57,025 nucleotides of DNA, from assembly GCA_028280885.1 (NCBI GenBank), contig JANQKY010000053.1, positions 1 to 57,025 of the forward strand, in the 5' to 3' direction. Positions 40,129-49,255 of the stretch are shown piece after piece. Below the pieces are notes generated by a model. The model did no database searches, was not told the origin of the DNA, and worked only from the letters and a program-made list of their open reading frames with translations. A program made the position numbers and the translations under genes. Each line of letters begins with the position of its first letter. The stretch's first letter is position 1. The DNA comes from Tepidamorphus sp. GTDB taxonomy: Bacteria > Pseudomonadota > Alphaproteobacteria > Rhizobiales > Tepidamorphaceae.

Positions 40129-41768
40129 TCCGGCCGGAACAGCCGGCCGGCCTCCTGCAATGCCAGGAAGGCCCGGTAGCGCTGCGCATGGATCGCCGCG
40201 ATCGCGCCGCCGGCGGGCGGGACGATCGTTGCAAAGGACGACATGGCGGCCATCGCCGCCTCAAGGTCGCGATGACACTTCGCCGCGACGGCGCCGAGCA
40301 TCGCGGATCCGAGCAGGACAGGCTCGGCGGAGGCCGGCACGGCGACGGGCAGGCCGGCTGCATCCGCCAGCAATTGCCGCACCAGGCCGCTTGCCCCGGC
40401 ACCACCGCTGATGACGATCAGGTCCGTTACCAGCCCCTCATCCGCCTGGGCGGCGATGATCTGACGCAAGCCGTAGCCGAGGCCGCACAGGCCGCCGATA
40501 TAGAGCGCGAGGAGACTGTCGAGATCGTCTTCGAAGCCGAGACCGGCAATCACCGCGCGGGCCTGCGGATCGGCGAGCGGGGCGCGGTTGCCCAGAAACT
40601 CCGGCACGACGATCACCGGCCCGGCAAGGCGGACGGCATCGGAGCGCACCTCACAGGCCGCAGCCGCCCGGTCGGCGAGCCAGTCCGGCACGGACAGTCC
40701 CGCGTTATCCGCGTCCTCCCTTGCCTGCGCGAAAGCGGGATGGCCCCTGACCAGGTGATCGATCGCGGCGCCGGCTGCCGACTGGCCGCCCTCGTTCAGC
40801 CAGAGGCCCGGCACCATCGCCGAATAATACGGGCCCCAGACGCCGGGCACGAAGGCCGGCTCGGCGGCCGAGGTCATGGTGCAGGCCGATGTGCCGAAGA
40901 CATAGCCAAGCCGGGTCAGCGCCGAGCCCCCTGCCCCCTGCCCGGATGGGTCAACCATTGGCGCGCCGACCGTGCCGACGCCGCCGGCATGGGCGTCGAT
41001 CAGGCCGGCGGCGACCGCCGTTCCAGGCTTCAGGCCGAGCGCCGCCGCGGCGTCCTGGCTGAGCCCGCGCCCGAGCGCTGAGCCGGGCGCGACGACCCTT
41101 GCGCCGATCCGGGCGAACGCGTTTTCGGTGAGGTCGGCAAGCCCGATCGCCTCGAAATAGCTTTCGTCCCAGCGGCCCTCATGGGCGAGATAGGTCCATT
41201 TGCAGGTCACCGTGCAGATCGACCGGGCCGTGTCGCCGGTCGCCCGCCAGGTCAGGAAATCGGTGAGGTCCATGAAATGGCCGGCCGCCTCGTAGCTTTG
41301 CGGCAGGTTTTCCTTCAGCCAGAGCAGCTTCGGGGTTTCCATCTCCGGCGAGATCCGGCCGCCGACATAGCGCAGCACGGCGTGGCCCGTCGCATTGATG
41401 CGGTCGGCCTGATCGATGGCGCGATGGTCCATCCAGACGATGACGTTGCGGGCCGGGTCGCCGGTCGGGCTGACGGTGACCGGGCGCCCGGCCGGGTCGA
41501 GCACGACCAGCGAACAGGTCGCGTCGAAGCCGATGCCGGCGACCGTCTCCGCATCGATCCCCGCCGACTGCATCGCCGCGCGGACCGAGACCGCGACCGC
41601 CGTCCAGATATCGTCGCTCGACTGCTCGACGATGCCGCCCGGTTCGCGGAACAGGGCGATATCGTGTCTGGCGACGGCCAGGCAGGCGCCGTCGAGGGTG
41701 AAGATGCCGGCACGGGCGCTGCCCGTTCCGACATCGACGCCGATCACCGCCCGGTCGATCTCAGCCAT
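40125..41768 (-). CDS. FGGY-family carbohydrate kinase (ribulokinase-like)
   Basis: A 547-residue FGGY kinase, the size of the D-ribulokinase/ribitol-kinase-like subgroup. The N-terminal phosphate motif is VIGVDVGTGSARAGIF, the substrate segment is NVIVWMDHRAIDQAD, the catalytic aspartate is in GLIDAHAGGVGTVG, and the ATP site has VISGGAGASGLVRQL. The start at 41768 overlaps the preceding kinase gene by eight bases. It would phosphorylate a pentulose or ketohexose made available by the epimerase. It is the last gene of the sugar operon. Confidence 0.9.
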   Translation of the reverse strand: MAEIDRAVIGVDVGTGSARAGIFTLDGACLAVARHDIALFREPGGIVEQSSDDIWTAVAVSVRAAMQSAGIDAETVAGIGFDATCSLVVLDPAGRPVTVSPTGDPARNVIVWMDHRAIDQADRINATGHAVLRYVGGRISPEMETPKLLWLKENLPQSYEAAGHFMDLTDFLTWRATGDTARSICTVTCKWTYLAHEGRWDESYFEAIGLADLTENAFARIGARVVAPGSALGRGLSQDAAAALGLKPGTAVAAGLIDAHAGGVGTVGAPMVDPSGQGAGGSALTRLGYVFGTSACTMTSAAEPAFVPGVWGPYYSAMVPGLWLNEGGQSAAGAAIDHLVRGHPAFAQAREDADNAGLSVPDWLADRAAAACEVRSDAVRLAGPVIVVPEFLGNRAPLADPQARAVIAGLGFEDDLDSLLALYIGGLCGLGYGLRQIIAAQADEGLVTDLIVISGGAGASGLVRQLLADAAGLPVAVPASAEPVLLGSAMLGAVAAKCHRDLEAAMAAMSSFATIVPPAGGAIAAIHAQRYRAFLALQEAGRLFRPD

Positions 41769-42420
41769 CGGCCCCCTCCTCCCCGTCCTGGCGCAGGACG
41801 ATATCGGGGTCGCTGCTCCGCTCGCACACGAAGCGGCCGTTCGGCAGGTCGTTGTCGTCGAGCTTTGAGCGGATCCCCGCCTCCGACAGGCCATAGCCCT
41901 GCCAACGGGCGATCAGGCGTTCGCGCAGGACGGCTTCCGGTACGTCGATGAAGACGGTCAGGTCGAAGGATTTGCGCAACGCGTTCCACGGCGCCTCGCC
42001 GACCAGCAGGTAGTTGCCCTCGACGAGCAGGATATCGACAGCCCGCGCGATCATCCGCGCGCCGGCACGGGCGATCTCGATATCGCGGTCGAAGACGGGA
42101 ACCGCGATCTCCGGCTCGTCGTTGCGGCGCAGGCGGGCGAGCATGTGGGCAAGGCCGGCGACATCGAAGGTCTGCGGCGCGCCCTTGCGGGGCAGCAGGC
42201 CGCGGGCGCTGAGCAGCGTGTCGTCGTAATGATAGCCGTCCATCGGCAGGACGGCGGCGCGGCCGGGCGTCTCGGCATTGAGCGCCTCGGCGAGCGTGGC
42301 GGCAAGCGTCGACTTGCCCGCCCCCGGCGCGCCGGCGATCGCGACGATCGTCCGCCGGCCCGTCGGCACCGCCTTGAGGCGCGCCAGCAAGGCGTCCCGG
42401 GTCAGGATTTCGCCACGCAT
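41761..42420 (-). CDS. P-loop kinase, uridine-kinase/FrcK-like
   Basis: A 219-residue P-loop kinase of the phosphoribulokinase/uridine kinase type. Walker A is AIAGAPGAGKSTLAA, followed by VLPMDGYHYDDTLL, VPVFDRDIEIARAG, ILLVEGNYLLV and the lid RLIARWQGYGLS. A similar gene, frcK, accompanies the fructose ABC transporter in Sinorhizobium; its role there is not firmly defined. Two kinases in one operon (this and the FGGY enzyme) suggest two phosphorylation steps or two substrates. It begins right after the epimerase stop. Confidence 0.85.
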   Translation of the reverse strand: MRGEILTRDALLARLKAVPTGRRTIVAIAGAPGAGKSTLAATLAEALNAETPGRAAVLPMDGYHYDDTLLSARGLLPRKGAPQTFDVAGLAHMLARLRRNDEPEIAVPVFDRDIEIARAGARMIARAVDILLVEGNYLLVGEAPWNALRKSFDLTVFIDVPEAVLRERLIARWQGYGLSEAGIRSKLDDNDLPNGRFVCERSSDPDIVLRQDGEEGADG

Positions 42421-43269
42421 CTAGATCAGCCGGTATTGCCGCGCCTTGTTGCGCAGGAAGGGCAGGCCCTTGTCCATCACCTCGCGGTGGCTCTCGGCAA
42501 CCGGACGCCAGACCGACAGGCCGTAGGCGACCTCCGGCGGCATGTTGATGAAGCTCTCCATGGCGAGCCCGCCCTTGAAGTTAATCGCCGCCAATGTCGC
42601 ATAGACCTCGTCCCAGTCGCAGCAGCCCTCGCCCGGCGTGCCGCGGTCGCTTTCCGACAGGTGGATGTATTTCAGGTGATCGCGGGCATGCAGGATGGCA
42701 TTGGCTGCACCCTTTTCCTCGATATTCATGTGATAGGTGTCGAGATGGATGAAGATATGATCGGAGCCGACGCGTTCGATCATGTCGACAGCCTGCCAGC
42801 CGGTATTGATCAGGTGGTTCTCGTAGCGGTTGACCGGCTCGATGCCGAACAGCATCCCGATCGCCTTGGCATGGGCCGATGCCGCATCGAGGGTCCGGGC
42901 GACATTGTCGAGTTCGGCTTCGCTCGGCGGTTCGCCGGTGCGCTCGCCGATACTGCCATAGGTGACGCCCGAAAGCGCCTCGCCGCCGAGTTCCTTGGTC
43001 TTGTCGAGCGCCACTTTCAGATGCGCGACCGCGCCGTCGGGATCGACCGAGGCGCGCACCGGCTCCGGCAGGCCGAGCGAGCAGATGGCGCGCAGTCCGT
43101 GTTTTTCCAGGAGCGCACGGGTGTGCGGCGCGTCGACGGCGGGCGCGTTCAGGAGCGGGATCTCGATGAAATCCATGCCGTATTCGACCGCGCCCGCAAC
43201 CGCGCGCTCCGCCCCCTCGCGGTCCCAGTTCATGGTCCACATGCTGGTGTGTACGCCAAAGCCCTGCAT
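42421..43269 (-). CDS. Sugar epimerase, D-tagatose/D-psicose 3-epimerase-like
   Basis: A 282-residue TIM-barrel isomerase of the ketose 3-epimerase group. The four metal ligands are visible: E144 (FGIEPVNRYEN), D177 (IHLDTYHMNIEE), H203 (IHLSESDRG) and E238 (LAMESFI). The Arg in ESDRG, which binds the substrate, is conserved. These enzymes invert C3 of ketohexoses such as psicose, tagatose or fructose. In this operon it probably converts an imported rare ketose to a form the kinases accept. The start has GGAGG upstream. Confidence 0.88.
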   Translation of the reverse strand: MQGFGVHTSMWTMNWDREGAERAVAGAVEYGMDFIEIPLLNAPAVDAPHTRALLEKHGLRAICSLGLPEPVRASVDPDGAVAHLKVALDKTKELGGEALSGVTYGSIGERTGEPPSEAELDNVARTLDAASAHAKAIGMLFGIEPVNRYENHLINTGWQAVDMIERVGSDHIFIHLDTYHMNIEEKGAANAILHARDHLKYIHLSESDRGTPGEGCCDWDEVYATLAAINFKGGLAMESFINMPPEVAYGLSVWRPVAESHREVMDKGLPFLRNKARQYRLI

Positions 43270-43271
43270 CG

Positions 43272-44267
43272 CTACTCCCTCCTGCGACGGATTTCGGACA
43301 GGCGCGCGAAGACGAACCGCAGCGCCATGACCGCGATCAGGAACAGGCCCCAGACCGCGGTCGACAGATGTTGGTTTGCGCCAAGCAGGTTCAGCCCCGA
43401 GGACAAAACCTGCAGGATCACCAGCGCGACGACGACCGGCAGCACCCGGCCAAAACCGCCGAACGGATCGATGCCGCCGAGGAAACAGGCGAGCACCGTG
43501 ACCAGAAGCAACGCCTCGCCATGGCCGACGCGCACGGAATTGAAGCGGGCGGCCATCAGGATGCCGGCGATGGCGCAGATCATGCCGGAGATCGTGTAGA
43601 TCAGCGTCAGGGTGCGCTTGGAATGCAGGCCGGAATACTCGGCCGCCTGGATGTTGGAGCCGATCATATAGACCGAAAAGCCATGCCGGGTGCGCTTCAG
43701 CATGACGTGCCAGACAAGCGCCGCTACGGCGAAGATGATCAGCGGCACCGGAATGCCGGCAAGCGTGCCGTGGCCGATCGTGTTCATGAAATCGGGAAAG
43801 CCGGAAATGTCGCCGCCGCGCGTCAGGAACTCGCCGAGGCCGCGCAGGAAGATCATCATCGCCAGCGACACGAGGATCGGATGGGCGCCGATATAGGCGA
43901 CCACCAGCCCCATGACGCAGCCGGCGGCCCCACCGGCGGCGAGCGCCAGCACGACGCCGAGCAGAAACGCGCCGAAGCCTGCTTCGGCACCGCCGAACTG
44001 GATCAGCGTCCAGGCGAGCGTCAGGCCGGAGATATTGGCCGTCGCGGTGATCGCCAGATTGAGGCCGCCCGACAGGATCGGCACCAGCATGGCAAGTGTC
44101 AGAAGGCCAAGCGCGGGAAGCTGGAAGGCCATCGAACTGAAATTCGCCGCCGTCAGGAATTGCGGCGTGGCGAGCGCGAAGCCAACGACGACGAGCAGGA
44201 GAAAGCCGATCAGCGGCACCGTCTCGCGGCCGAGGCGCTCCTGCAGCTGCGCATAGAATCCCGTCAT
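43272..44267 (-). CDS. Sugar ABC transporter permease (RbsC/FrcC family), second permease
   Basis: A 331-residue permease of the carbohydrate CUT2 class. The pattern LNLAITATANISGLTLAW is the degenerate form of the GGIDLSVG motif, and CFLGGIDPFGGFGRVLPVV is the conserved cytoplasmic loop. About ten helices are expected. It starts at 44267, overlapping the first permease by four bases; the longer frame beyond that is not coding. Confidence 0.9.
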   Translation of the reverse strand: MTGFYAQLQERLGRETVPLIGFLLLVVVGFALATPQFLTAANFSSMAFQLPALGLLTLAMLVPILSGGLNLAITATANISGLTLAWTLIQFGGAEAGFGAFLLGVVLALAAGGAAGCVMGLVVAYIGAHPILVSLAMMIFLRGLGEFLTRGGDISGFPDFMNTIGHGTLAGIPVPLIIFAVAALVWHVMLKRTRHGFSVYMIGSNIQAAEYSGLHSKRTLTLIYTISGMICAIAGILMAARFNSVRVGHGEALLLVTVLACFLGGIDPFGGFGRVLPVVVALVILQVLSSGLNLLGANQHLSTAVWGLFLIAVMALRFVFARLSEIRRRRE

Positions 44268-45283
44268 GGCGCCCCCGCCCCGGGTTTTGCCGCCACAGCG
44301 CCGCGCGCCCGGCCGAAGCTTAAGTCGAGCGACAGGTTCGATGTCGAGATCGCGATCAGGATCGCCGCGCCGATGATCATCTGGAAGGCGAATGGCGAGA
44401 CGCCGAGCAGGTTGAGGCCGTTCTGGGTGATCGCCACGAACATCACGCCGAGGATGCAGCCGAGCACCGAGCCGCGCCCGCCGCCAAGCCGCGCACCGCC
44501 CAGAACGACGGCGGCGAGCACGTCGAGCTCGCGGCCATAGAGCGCGTTGGGCACAACTTCTTGAACGATATTGACCTGCATCAGGCCGCCGATGCCGGCC
44601 ATCAGGCCCATCCAGCCAAACGCGACGCCCTGCATCAGGGCGATATTGACGCCGGCCCGCCGGGCGGCCTCCGGATTGTCGCCGAAAGCATAGAGCTGGC
44701 GGCCGATCGTGGTGTAGCCGATCAGGATGACGGTCGCGACGACGCAGCCGGCCATGACGGCGACGGCGAGGTTCAGTTCCGACCAGACGCCCTCTGCCGA
44801 CTGGTGCTCGAAGATGAAGATCCGGTCGACCCACCAGTCCGGCAGGTTGTAGATGAAGCGGCCCTTGGTGAAGAACATCAACAGGCCGAAATAGACGTTG
44901 AAGGTGGCGATCGTGATGACGATCGAGATGACCCGGAAGCCGTGGATCAGGAAGGCGTTGATCAGCCCGAGCCCGATGCCGAGGCCGCCGGCGACGATGA
45001 AGCCGATCAGCCAGTTGCCGCCGCCGAGCGCCTGGAAGCAGTAAACCGCGACATATTGCACGACGGAGGCGGCAACGGCGAAGGAGATGTCAATGCCGCC
45101 GGCGATCAGCACGACCAGCAGGCCGACCGCCCAGATCAGGTTGACCGCGTTGTTGTTCAACAGCGAGGCCAGGTTGGCGAGCGTCAGGAACTGGTCGGAG
45201 GCAAGCGACAGGCCGACGATCATCACCGCGAGCACGGCGAACAGCCGGGTTTCGACGGGATAGGCGCGCAGGAGCCTACGCAT
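44264..45283 (-). CDS. Sugar ABC transporter permease (RbsC/FrcC family), first permease
   Basis: A 339-residue CUT2-class permease. The diagnostic segments are VVLIAGGIDISFAVAASV and VLAAVVLGGARLGGGRGSVLG. I chose the ATG at 45283, which overlaps the ATPase stop by eight bases; a TTG at 45307 would add eight residues inside the ATPase gene. The C-terminal tail (FGRARGAVAAKPGAGAP) is cytoplasmic. Two different permeases imply a heterodimeric channel, as in AI-2 or autoinducer-like and some rhizobial sugar systems. Confidence 0.9.
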   Translation of the reverse strand: MRRLLRAYPVETRLFAVLAVMIVGLSLASDQFLTLANLASLLNNNAVNLIWAVGLLVVLIAGGIDISFAVAASVVQYVAVYCFQALGGGNWLIGFIVAGGLGIGLGLINAFLIHGFRVISIVITIATFNVYFGLLMFFTKGRFIYNLPDWWVDRIFIFEHQSAEGVWSELNLAVAVMAGCVVATVILIGYTTIGRQLYAFGDNPEAARRAGVNIALMQGVAFGWMGLMAGIGGLMQVNIVQEVVPNALYGRELDVLAAVVLGGARLGGGRGSVLGCILGVMFVAITQNGLNLLGVSPFAFQMIIGAAILIAISTSNLSLDLSFGRARGAVAAKPGAGAP

Positions 45284-46781
45284 AGATGCGCGCCTCGGCC
45301 TGAGCAATGCTCGTTGCGTGCGGGTCGAAGCTCTCGATGATCCGGCCGCCGGCCATGTGCAGCACCCGGTCGGCGTTGAACAGCACCTCGGAGACCTCGT
45401 CTGAGATCAGCAGGATCGCCAGGCCCTGATCGGCGAGCCGGCGGACGATCTGGAAGATACCCGCCCGCGCACCGACATCGACGCCGACCGTCGGGCTGTC
45501 GAGGATCAACAGCGTCGGCTCGGTCGCAAGCCACTTGGCCAGCACGACGCGCTGCTGATTGCCGCCCGACAGCGTCGAGACCGCGTCCTCGCGGTGGCCG
45601 ATCTTGACGGCGAGTTCGGCAATCCAGTCGTCGACGATCCGCGCCTTGCGGCGCTCGGACAACAGGCCGAGCGGGGTCCTGATCCGGTCGAGCACCGAGA
45701 TCACCGTGTTGTCGGCGATCGATTGCGGCTGGATCAGGCCAAGCGACAGCCGGTCCTCGGAGACATAGGCGATACCGGCGCGGATCGCGGCCCGGATCGA
45801 GGCCGGCCGGAAGGGTTTGCCGTTCAGCCGGATGGTGCCGCGATCGGGCTGCGTCATGCCGATCAGCGCATGGGCAAGCTCCGTGCGGCCGGCGCCAATG
45901 AGGCCGGTCAGCCCGACGACCTCGCCGGCCCGCACGGTCAGATCGATATCGGCGAAGTCACCGGCGCGGCTGAGCCCTGATACGTCCAGCACCGGCGGCG
46001 CCCCGGAGCGGTCGCGCGCCGAGACGGCATGTTCCAGCGTGGCGCCGGTCATCAGTTCGCCGAGCCGGGCCTGGGTCATGCCCTTAGTTGGGAACACGCC
46101 GACGATCCTGCCGTCGCGCATTACCGTGACCCGTTCGGAAATCTCCAGCACCTCGGCGAGCCGGTGGCTGACGAAAACGACGGCGACGCCCTGGGCCGAC
46201 AGGGTGCGGACGATTTCAAGCAGCCGGTCGGTCTCGCTCTGGGTCAGCGAGGCGGTCGGCTCGTCCATGAAGACGAGGCGGGCCCGGCCCATCAGCGCCC
46301 GGGCGATCGCGACGATCTGGCGCTGGGCGATCGGCAGCGTATTGAGCGCGGCGTCGAGATCGAGGCTGACGCCGAGACGGGTCAGCACCGCCTCGACCGC
46401 CGGGCGTAGCCGGGCCGTCCGCACCAGCCGCGGCCTCGCGCCGACGAGGCCGTCGAAGGCGATGTTCTCGGCGACGCTCATATGCGGAAACAGCGCGAGG
46501 TCCTGCCAGATCACGGCGATGCCACGCGCGCGAGACTGGACCGGAGAGATGCCCTCCCGCCGTTCGCCGAAGATCTCGATCTCGGCGCCCGGCTCCGGCT
46601 GATAGACGCCGGTGACGATCTTGATGATCGTGCTTTTGCCGCAGCCGTTCTCGCCGGCCAGGCAATGCACCTCGCCCTCGCGCACGTCGAGCGACACGTC
46701 GTCAAGCGCGCGAACGCCGCCGAAGACCTTGGAGACATGGCCGAGACGGAGCGCCAGCGGCTTTGTTTCTGAAGCGTCCAT
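45276..46781 (-). CDS. Sugar ABC transporter ATPase with two nucleotide domains (RbsA family)
   Basis: A 501-residue ATPase with two ABC domains, standard for CUT2 sugar transporters. Domain 1 has Walker A GENGCGKSTI, signature LPIAQRQIVAIARAL and Walker B LVFMDEPTASL. Domain 2 has the degenerate Walker A LIGAGRTELAHAL, signature LSGGNQQRVVLAK and LLILDSPTVGVD, where the catalytic glutamate position is Ser, as is usual in this family's second domain. It lies downstream of the binding-protein gene with a hairpin between. Confidence 0.93.
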   Translation of the reverse strand: MDASETKPLALRLGHVSKVFGGVRALDDVSLDVREGEVHCLAGENGCGKSTIIKIVTGVYQPEPGAEIEIFGERREGISPVQSRARGIAVIWQDLALFPHMSVAENIAFDGLVGARPRLVRTARLRPAVEAVLTRLGVSLDLDAALNTLPIAQRQIVAIARALMGRARLVFMDEPTASLTQSETDRLLEIVRTLSAQGVAVVFVSHRLAEVLEISERVTVMRDGRIVGVFPTKGMTQARLGELMTGATLEHAVSARDRSGAPPVLDVSGLSRAGDFADIDLTVRAGEVVGLTGLIGAGRTELAHALIGMTQPDRGTIRLNGKPFRPASIRAAIRAGIAYVSEDRLSLGLIQPQSIADNTVISVLDRIRTPLGLLSERRKARIVDDWIAELAVKIGHREDAVSTLSGGNQQRVVLAKWLATEPTLLILDSPTVGVDVGARAGIFQIVRRLADQGLAILLISDEVSEVLFNADRVLHMAGGRIIESFDPHATSIAQAEARIYA

Positions 46782-46887
46782 CAGACGAGGCTAACCGGTT
46801 CGGAGTCGTGCGGGCGGAAAGAAATGTCGAGCAATGCCGGCACGGGGCATGCCGAAACAAACCCCGTACCGGCGATCATATCGTGGT

Positions 46888-46914
46888 GGCCATGCCCCTT
46901 AAACGGGCATGGCC
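46888..46914. terminator. Perfect 10-bp-stem hairpin after the sugar-binding-protein gene
   Basis: Arms ggccatgccc (46888-46897) and gggcatggcc (46905-46914) enclose a 7-base loop. On the minus strand the hairpin starts ten bases after the binding-protein stop and before the ATPase gene, with no T-run. It is the usual place for an intercistronic hairpin that protects binding-protein mRNA and lowers expression of the downstream transporter genes. Confidence 0.65.
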
Positions 46915-46923
46915 CCGCGTCTC

Positions 46924-47910
46924 CTAGAGGCCCTTGGCCGCGAGGCCGTCGACCGTGTCCTTGTTAATCTCAAGGAGATTGTCGGTGATGATGTTGCGGG
47001 TCGCCGCATCGGGGCTGACGACGCCGAGGCCCTCGATTTCCGTGCCCTCGGTGATCTCCTCGCCGTCGACGAGCATCTTGCCCATGGTGACGAAGACGCG
47101 GCCGGCCTCGGCCGGGTTCCACATGTAGCCGCCCGAGATGATGTCGTTCTTCAGGAGCTTCTGGCCCTGGCCCGGCGAGAACGGTCCGAGCACGTGGATC
47201 TCGCCGCCCTTGCGGCGCTCCTCGATCGCCCGGCCGGCGCCGATCGGTCCCTGGCTGCCGAAGGCCAGGAAGCCCTTCAGGTCCGGATTGGCGGCGATCA
47301 GGTCGAGCGCGGTCGCGCGGCTGTCGTCGACGCTCTCGGCAACGCCGTAGCGCTCGCCGACGAGTTCGATCTCGGGATGGTTTTCCGCCATCCAGGCAAT
47401 GGCCGCGTCCGCCCAGGCATTGTGCAGCGGCACCGTCAGCGAACCGACGAACACCGCGTATTTGCCCGGCCCGCCGATCTTCTCGGCAAGCAGCTTGGCA
47501 TGCGCTTCACCAAAGCCGTCGGCGGAGGCCAGTTCGAAGTTCCAGTCGACATTGTTCAAGCCCGGCCCTTCATGGGCGACGACCTTGATGCCCTGGTCCA
47601 TGGCTTTCTTCAGCACCGGCTCGAGCGCCGCCTCGTCATTCGGCACGACGCCGATCACGTCGACGCCCTTGGCGATCAGGTCCTCGATGGCGCGCACCTG
47701 CAAAGCCGGGTCGGCCGAGGTCGGGCCGATCATCTCGGCATCCATGCCGATCTCGCCGGCGCGCTCCTTGATGCCCTCTTCCATCGCGTTGAACCACGGA
47801 ATGCCGCCGATCTTGACGACGACGCCCATGGTCGGCGTGTCGGCCTGCACGGCCGTTGCAATACCCAGCGCAAGCGCCAATCCGCCCGCCGCGCCCAGCA
47901 GTTTTCTCAT
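46924..47910 (-). CDS. Sugar ABC transporter substrate-binding protein (RbsB-like)
   Basis: A 328-residue periplasmic binding protein of the ribose/galactose family. The signal peptide MRKLLGAAGGLALALGIATA is cleaved near VQA (about residue 23). Motifs include VVVKIGGIPWFNAMEEGIKE, IEDLIAKGVDVIGVVPNDEAA and DLKGFLAFGSQGPIGAGRAI. The start at 47910 is preceded by AAGGGAGGAT; the frame continuing further upstream lacks support. It is the first gene of the rare-sugar operon and is divergent from the LacI regulator. Confidence 0.92.
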   Translation of the reverse strand: MRKLLGAAGGLALALGIATAVQADTPTMGVVVKIGGIPWFNAMEEGIKERAGEIGMDAEMIGPTSADPALQVRAIEDLIAKGVDVIGVVPNDEAALEPVLKKAMDQGIKVVAHEGPGLNNVDWNFELASADGFGEAHAKLLAEKIGGPGKYAVFVGSLTVPLHNAWADAAIAWMAENHPEIELVGERYGVAESVDDSRATALDLIAANPDLKGFLAFGSQGPIGAGRAIEERRKGGEIHVLGPFSPGQGQKLLKNDIISGGYMWNPAEAGRVFVTMGKMLVDGEEITEGTEIEGLGVVSPDAATRNIITDNLLEINKDTVDGLAAKGL

Positions 47911-48217
47911 GCTATCCTCCCTTGAGGTCCGGTCCCGATCATCGCACGTTGCGATCGCGCTTCGATCATTCGGCCAGCCCTTGTTCAAACGCCCGTTCTT
48001 CATACCATTCGACTGTGATCCGACACGTCGCCGGAAAAGCGCCGAAAAATCGATTGTGCAAAGCGATAAGCCGAAAAGATCGAACGCCGCTACCCGCCGT
48101 TCGACCGCTGTCGGAACCGTTGCGCAATCGATGAAGCAACGTTAGGATTCACGCCCTGTCGCTGTCAAGGCAGCGGCATGCGAGATCGCGGGTTATTCGA
48201 TCCAGGGTTTTGACTGC
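47911..48217. promoter_or_regulatory. Divergent control region with candidate LacI operators
   Basis: This 307-bp divergent gap should contain promoters for both the sugar operon and its regulator. The words cgattgtgcaa (48051-48061) and ttgcgcaatcg (48120-48130) are inverted copies with one difference, and ttgcgatcg occurs again near 47949. Between them lies an AT-richer stretch with repeated cgaaaa words. These are candidate operator sites for the adjacent LacI protein; no experimental or comparative support is available here. Confidence 0.45.
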
Positions 48218-49255
48218 GTGAAATCCAGCCAGAAGCAGACGATCTACGATATCGCCAGGCAGGCGGGCGCCTCGCCGTCGACGGTCAGTTCGGCGCTCAA
48301 CGGCACCTGGAAGGCGCGGCGGATCCGCGAGGACACGGTCAAGCGGATCAAGGCGATCGCCGCCGATCTCGGCTATTCGGTGAACCTCCAGGCGCGCGGC
48401 CTGCGCAAGGCAAGGTCGGGGCTGGTCGGCATGATCCTGCCCGAGCACGACAACCGGTTCTTTTCCCAGCTCAGCCAGACCTTTACGACCGAGACGCGGC
48501 GGCGGGGCCTGTGTCCGGTGATCGTGTCGACCAGACGCGATCCCGGCGAAGAGGCCAAGACCGTCGAAAGCCTGATTTCCTATGCGATCGATTCGCTCAT
48601 CATCGTCGGCGCCAGCGATCCGGAGGCGCTGAGCCGGCTGTGCCGCAATGCCGGCATCGGGCATGTCTTCGTCGACCAGCCCTGCCAATCGGCGCCGTCG
48701 GTGGCAAGCGACAACCATCGCGGCGCGGAGGTGCTGGCCGAAACGCTGATGGCGCGGATGCCGCCGCAACGGCCCGACGCGCCGCGATCCTGGCTCTATT
48801 TCCTCGGCGGCGATGCAACGCTCTATGCCAGTTCGCAACGGATCGCCGGCTTCAGGGCCGCCGTTTCGGCGCAAACCGGCACCGTGCGGGCCGAACAGAT
48901 CATCGCCTGCGGCTATGAACGCGAACCGGCCCGCCAGGCGCTGAAAGACCTGCACGACCGGCTCGGCGGCCTGCCGGCGGGCCTGCTGATCAATTCGATC
49001 ACCTCGTTCGAGGGCGTGATCGCCTATCTGGGCGCGCTGCCCGAAACGGAGATCCGCGACTGCGTCATCGGCTGCTACGACTATGACCCGTTCGGCATGC
49101 TGCTGCGCTTTCCCGTCGACATGATCCGCCAGCGCGCCAACGCGCTGATCGAGGAGGCCTATGGTCACCTCGACGGCGGCGACGATGCCCCCGCTCTGAC
49201 GTTGATCGAGCCGATCCTGGTGCCGGCCCAGGAGGATCAGTCGGCGCCGGCATAG
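48218..49255 (+). CDS. LacI-family transcriptional regulator
   Basis: A 345-residue repressor starting at GTG 48218. The N-terminal helix-turn-helix is TIYDIARQAGASPSTVSSALNG with the hinge helix LGYSVNLQARGLRKARSG. The effector domain follows (VGMILPEHDNRFFSQLSQTF, IDSLIIVGAS, CYDYDPFGMLL). Divergent from the sugar-binding-protein gene, it most likely represses that operon in the absence of its sugar. The hinge/insert KARRIREDTVKR is slightly longer than in LacI, typical for this rhizobial subgroup. Its 3' end overlaps the convergent GH3 gene by 19 bases. Confidence 0.92.
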   Translation: MKSSQKQTIYDIARQAGASPSTVSSALNGTWKARRIREDTVKRIKAIAADLGYSVNLQARGLRKARSGLVGMILPEHDNRFFSQLSQTFTTETRRRGLCPVIVSTRRDPGEEAKTVESLISYAIDSLIIVGASDPEALSRLCRNAGIGHVFVDQPCQSAPSVASDNHRGAEVLAETLMARMPPQRPDAPRSWLYFLGGDATLYASSQRIAGFRAAVSAQTGTVRAEQIIACGYEREPARQALKDLHDRLGGLPAGLLINSITSFEGVIAYLGALPETEIRDCVIGCYDYDPFGMLLRFPVDMIRQRANALIEEAYGHLDGGDDAPALTLIEPILVPAQEDQSAPA

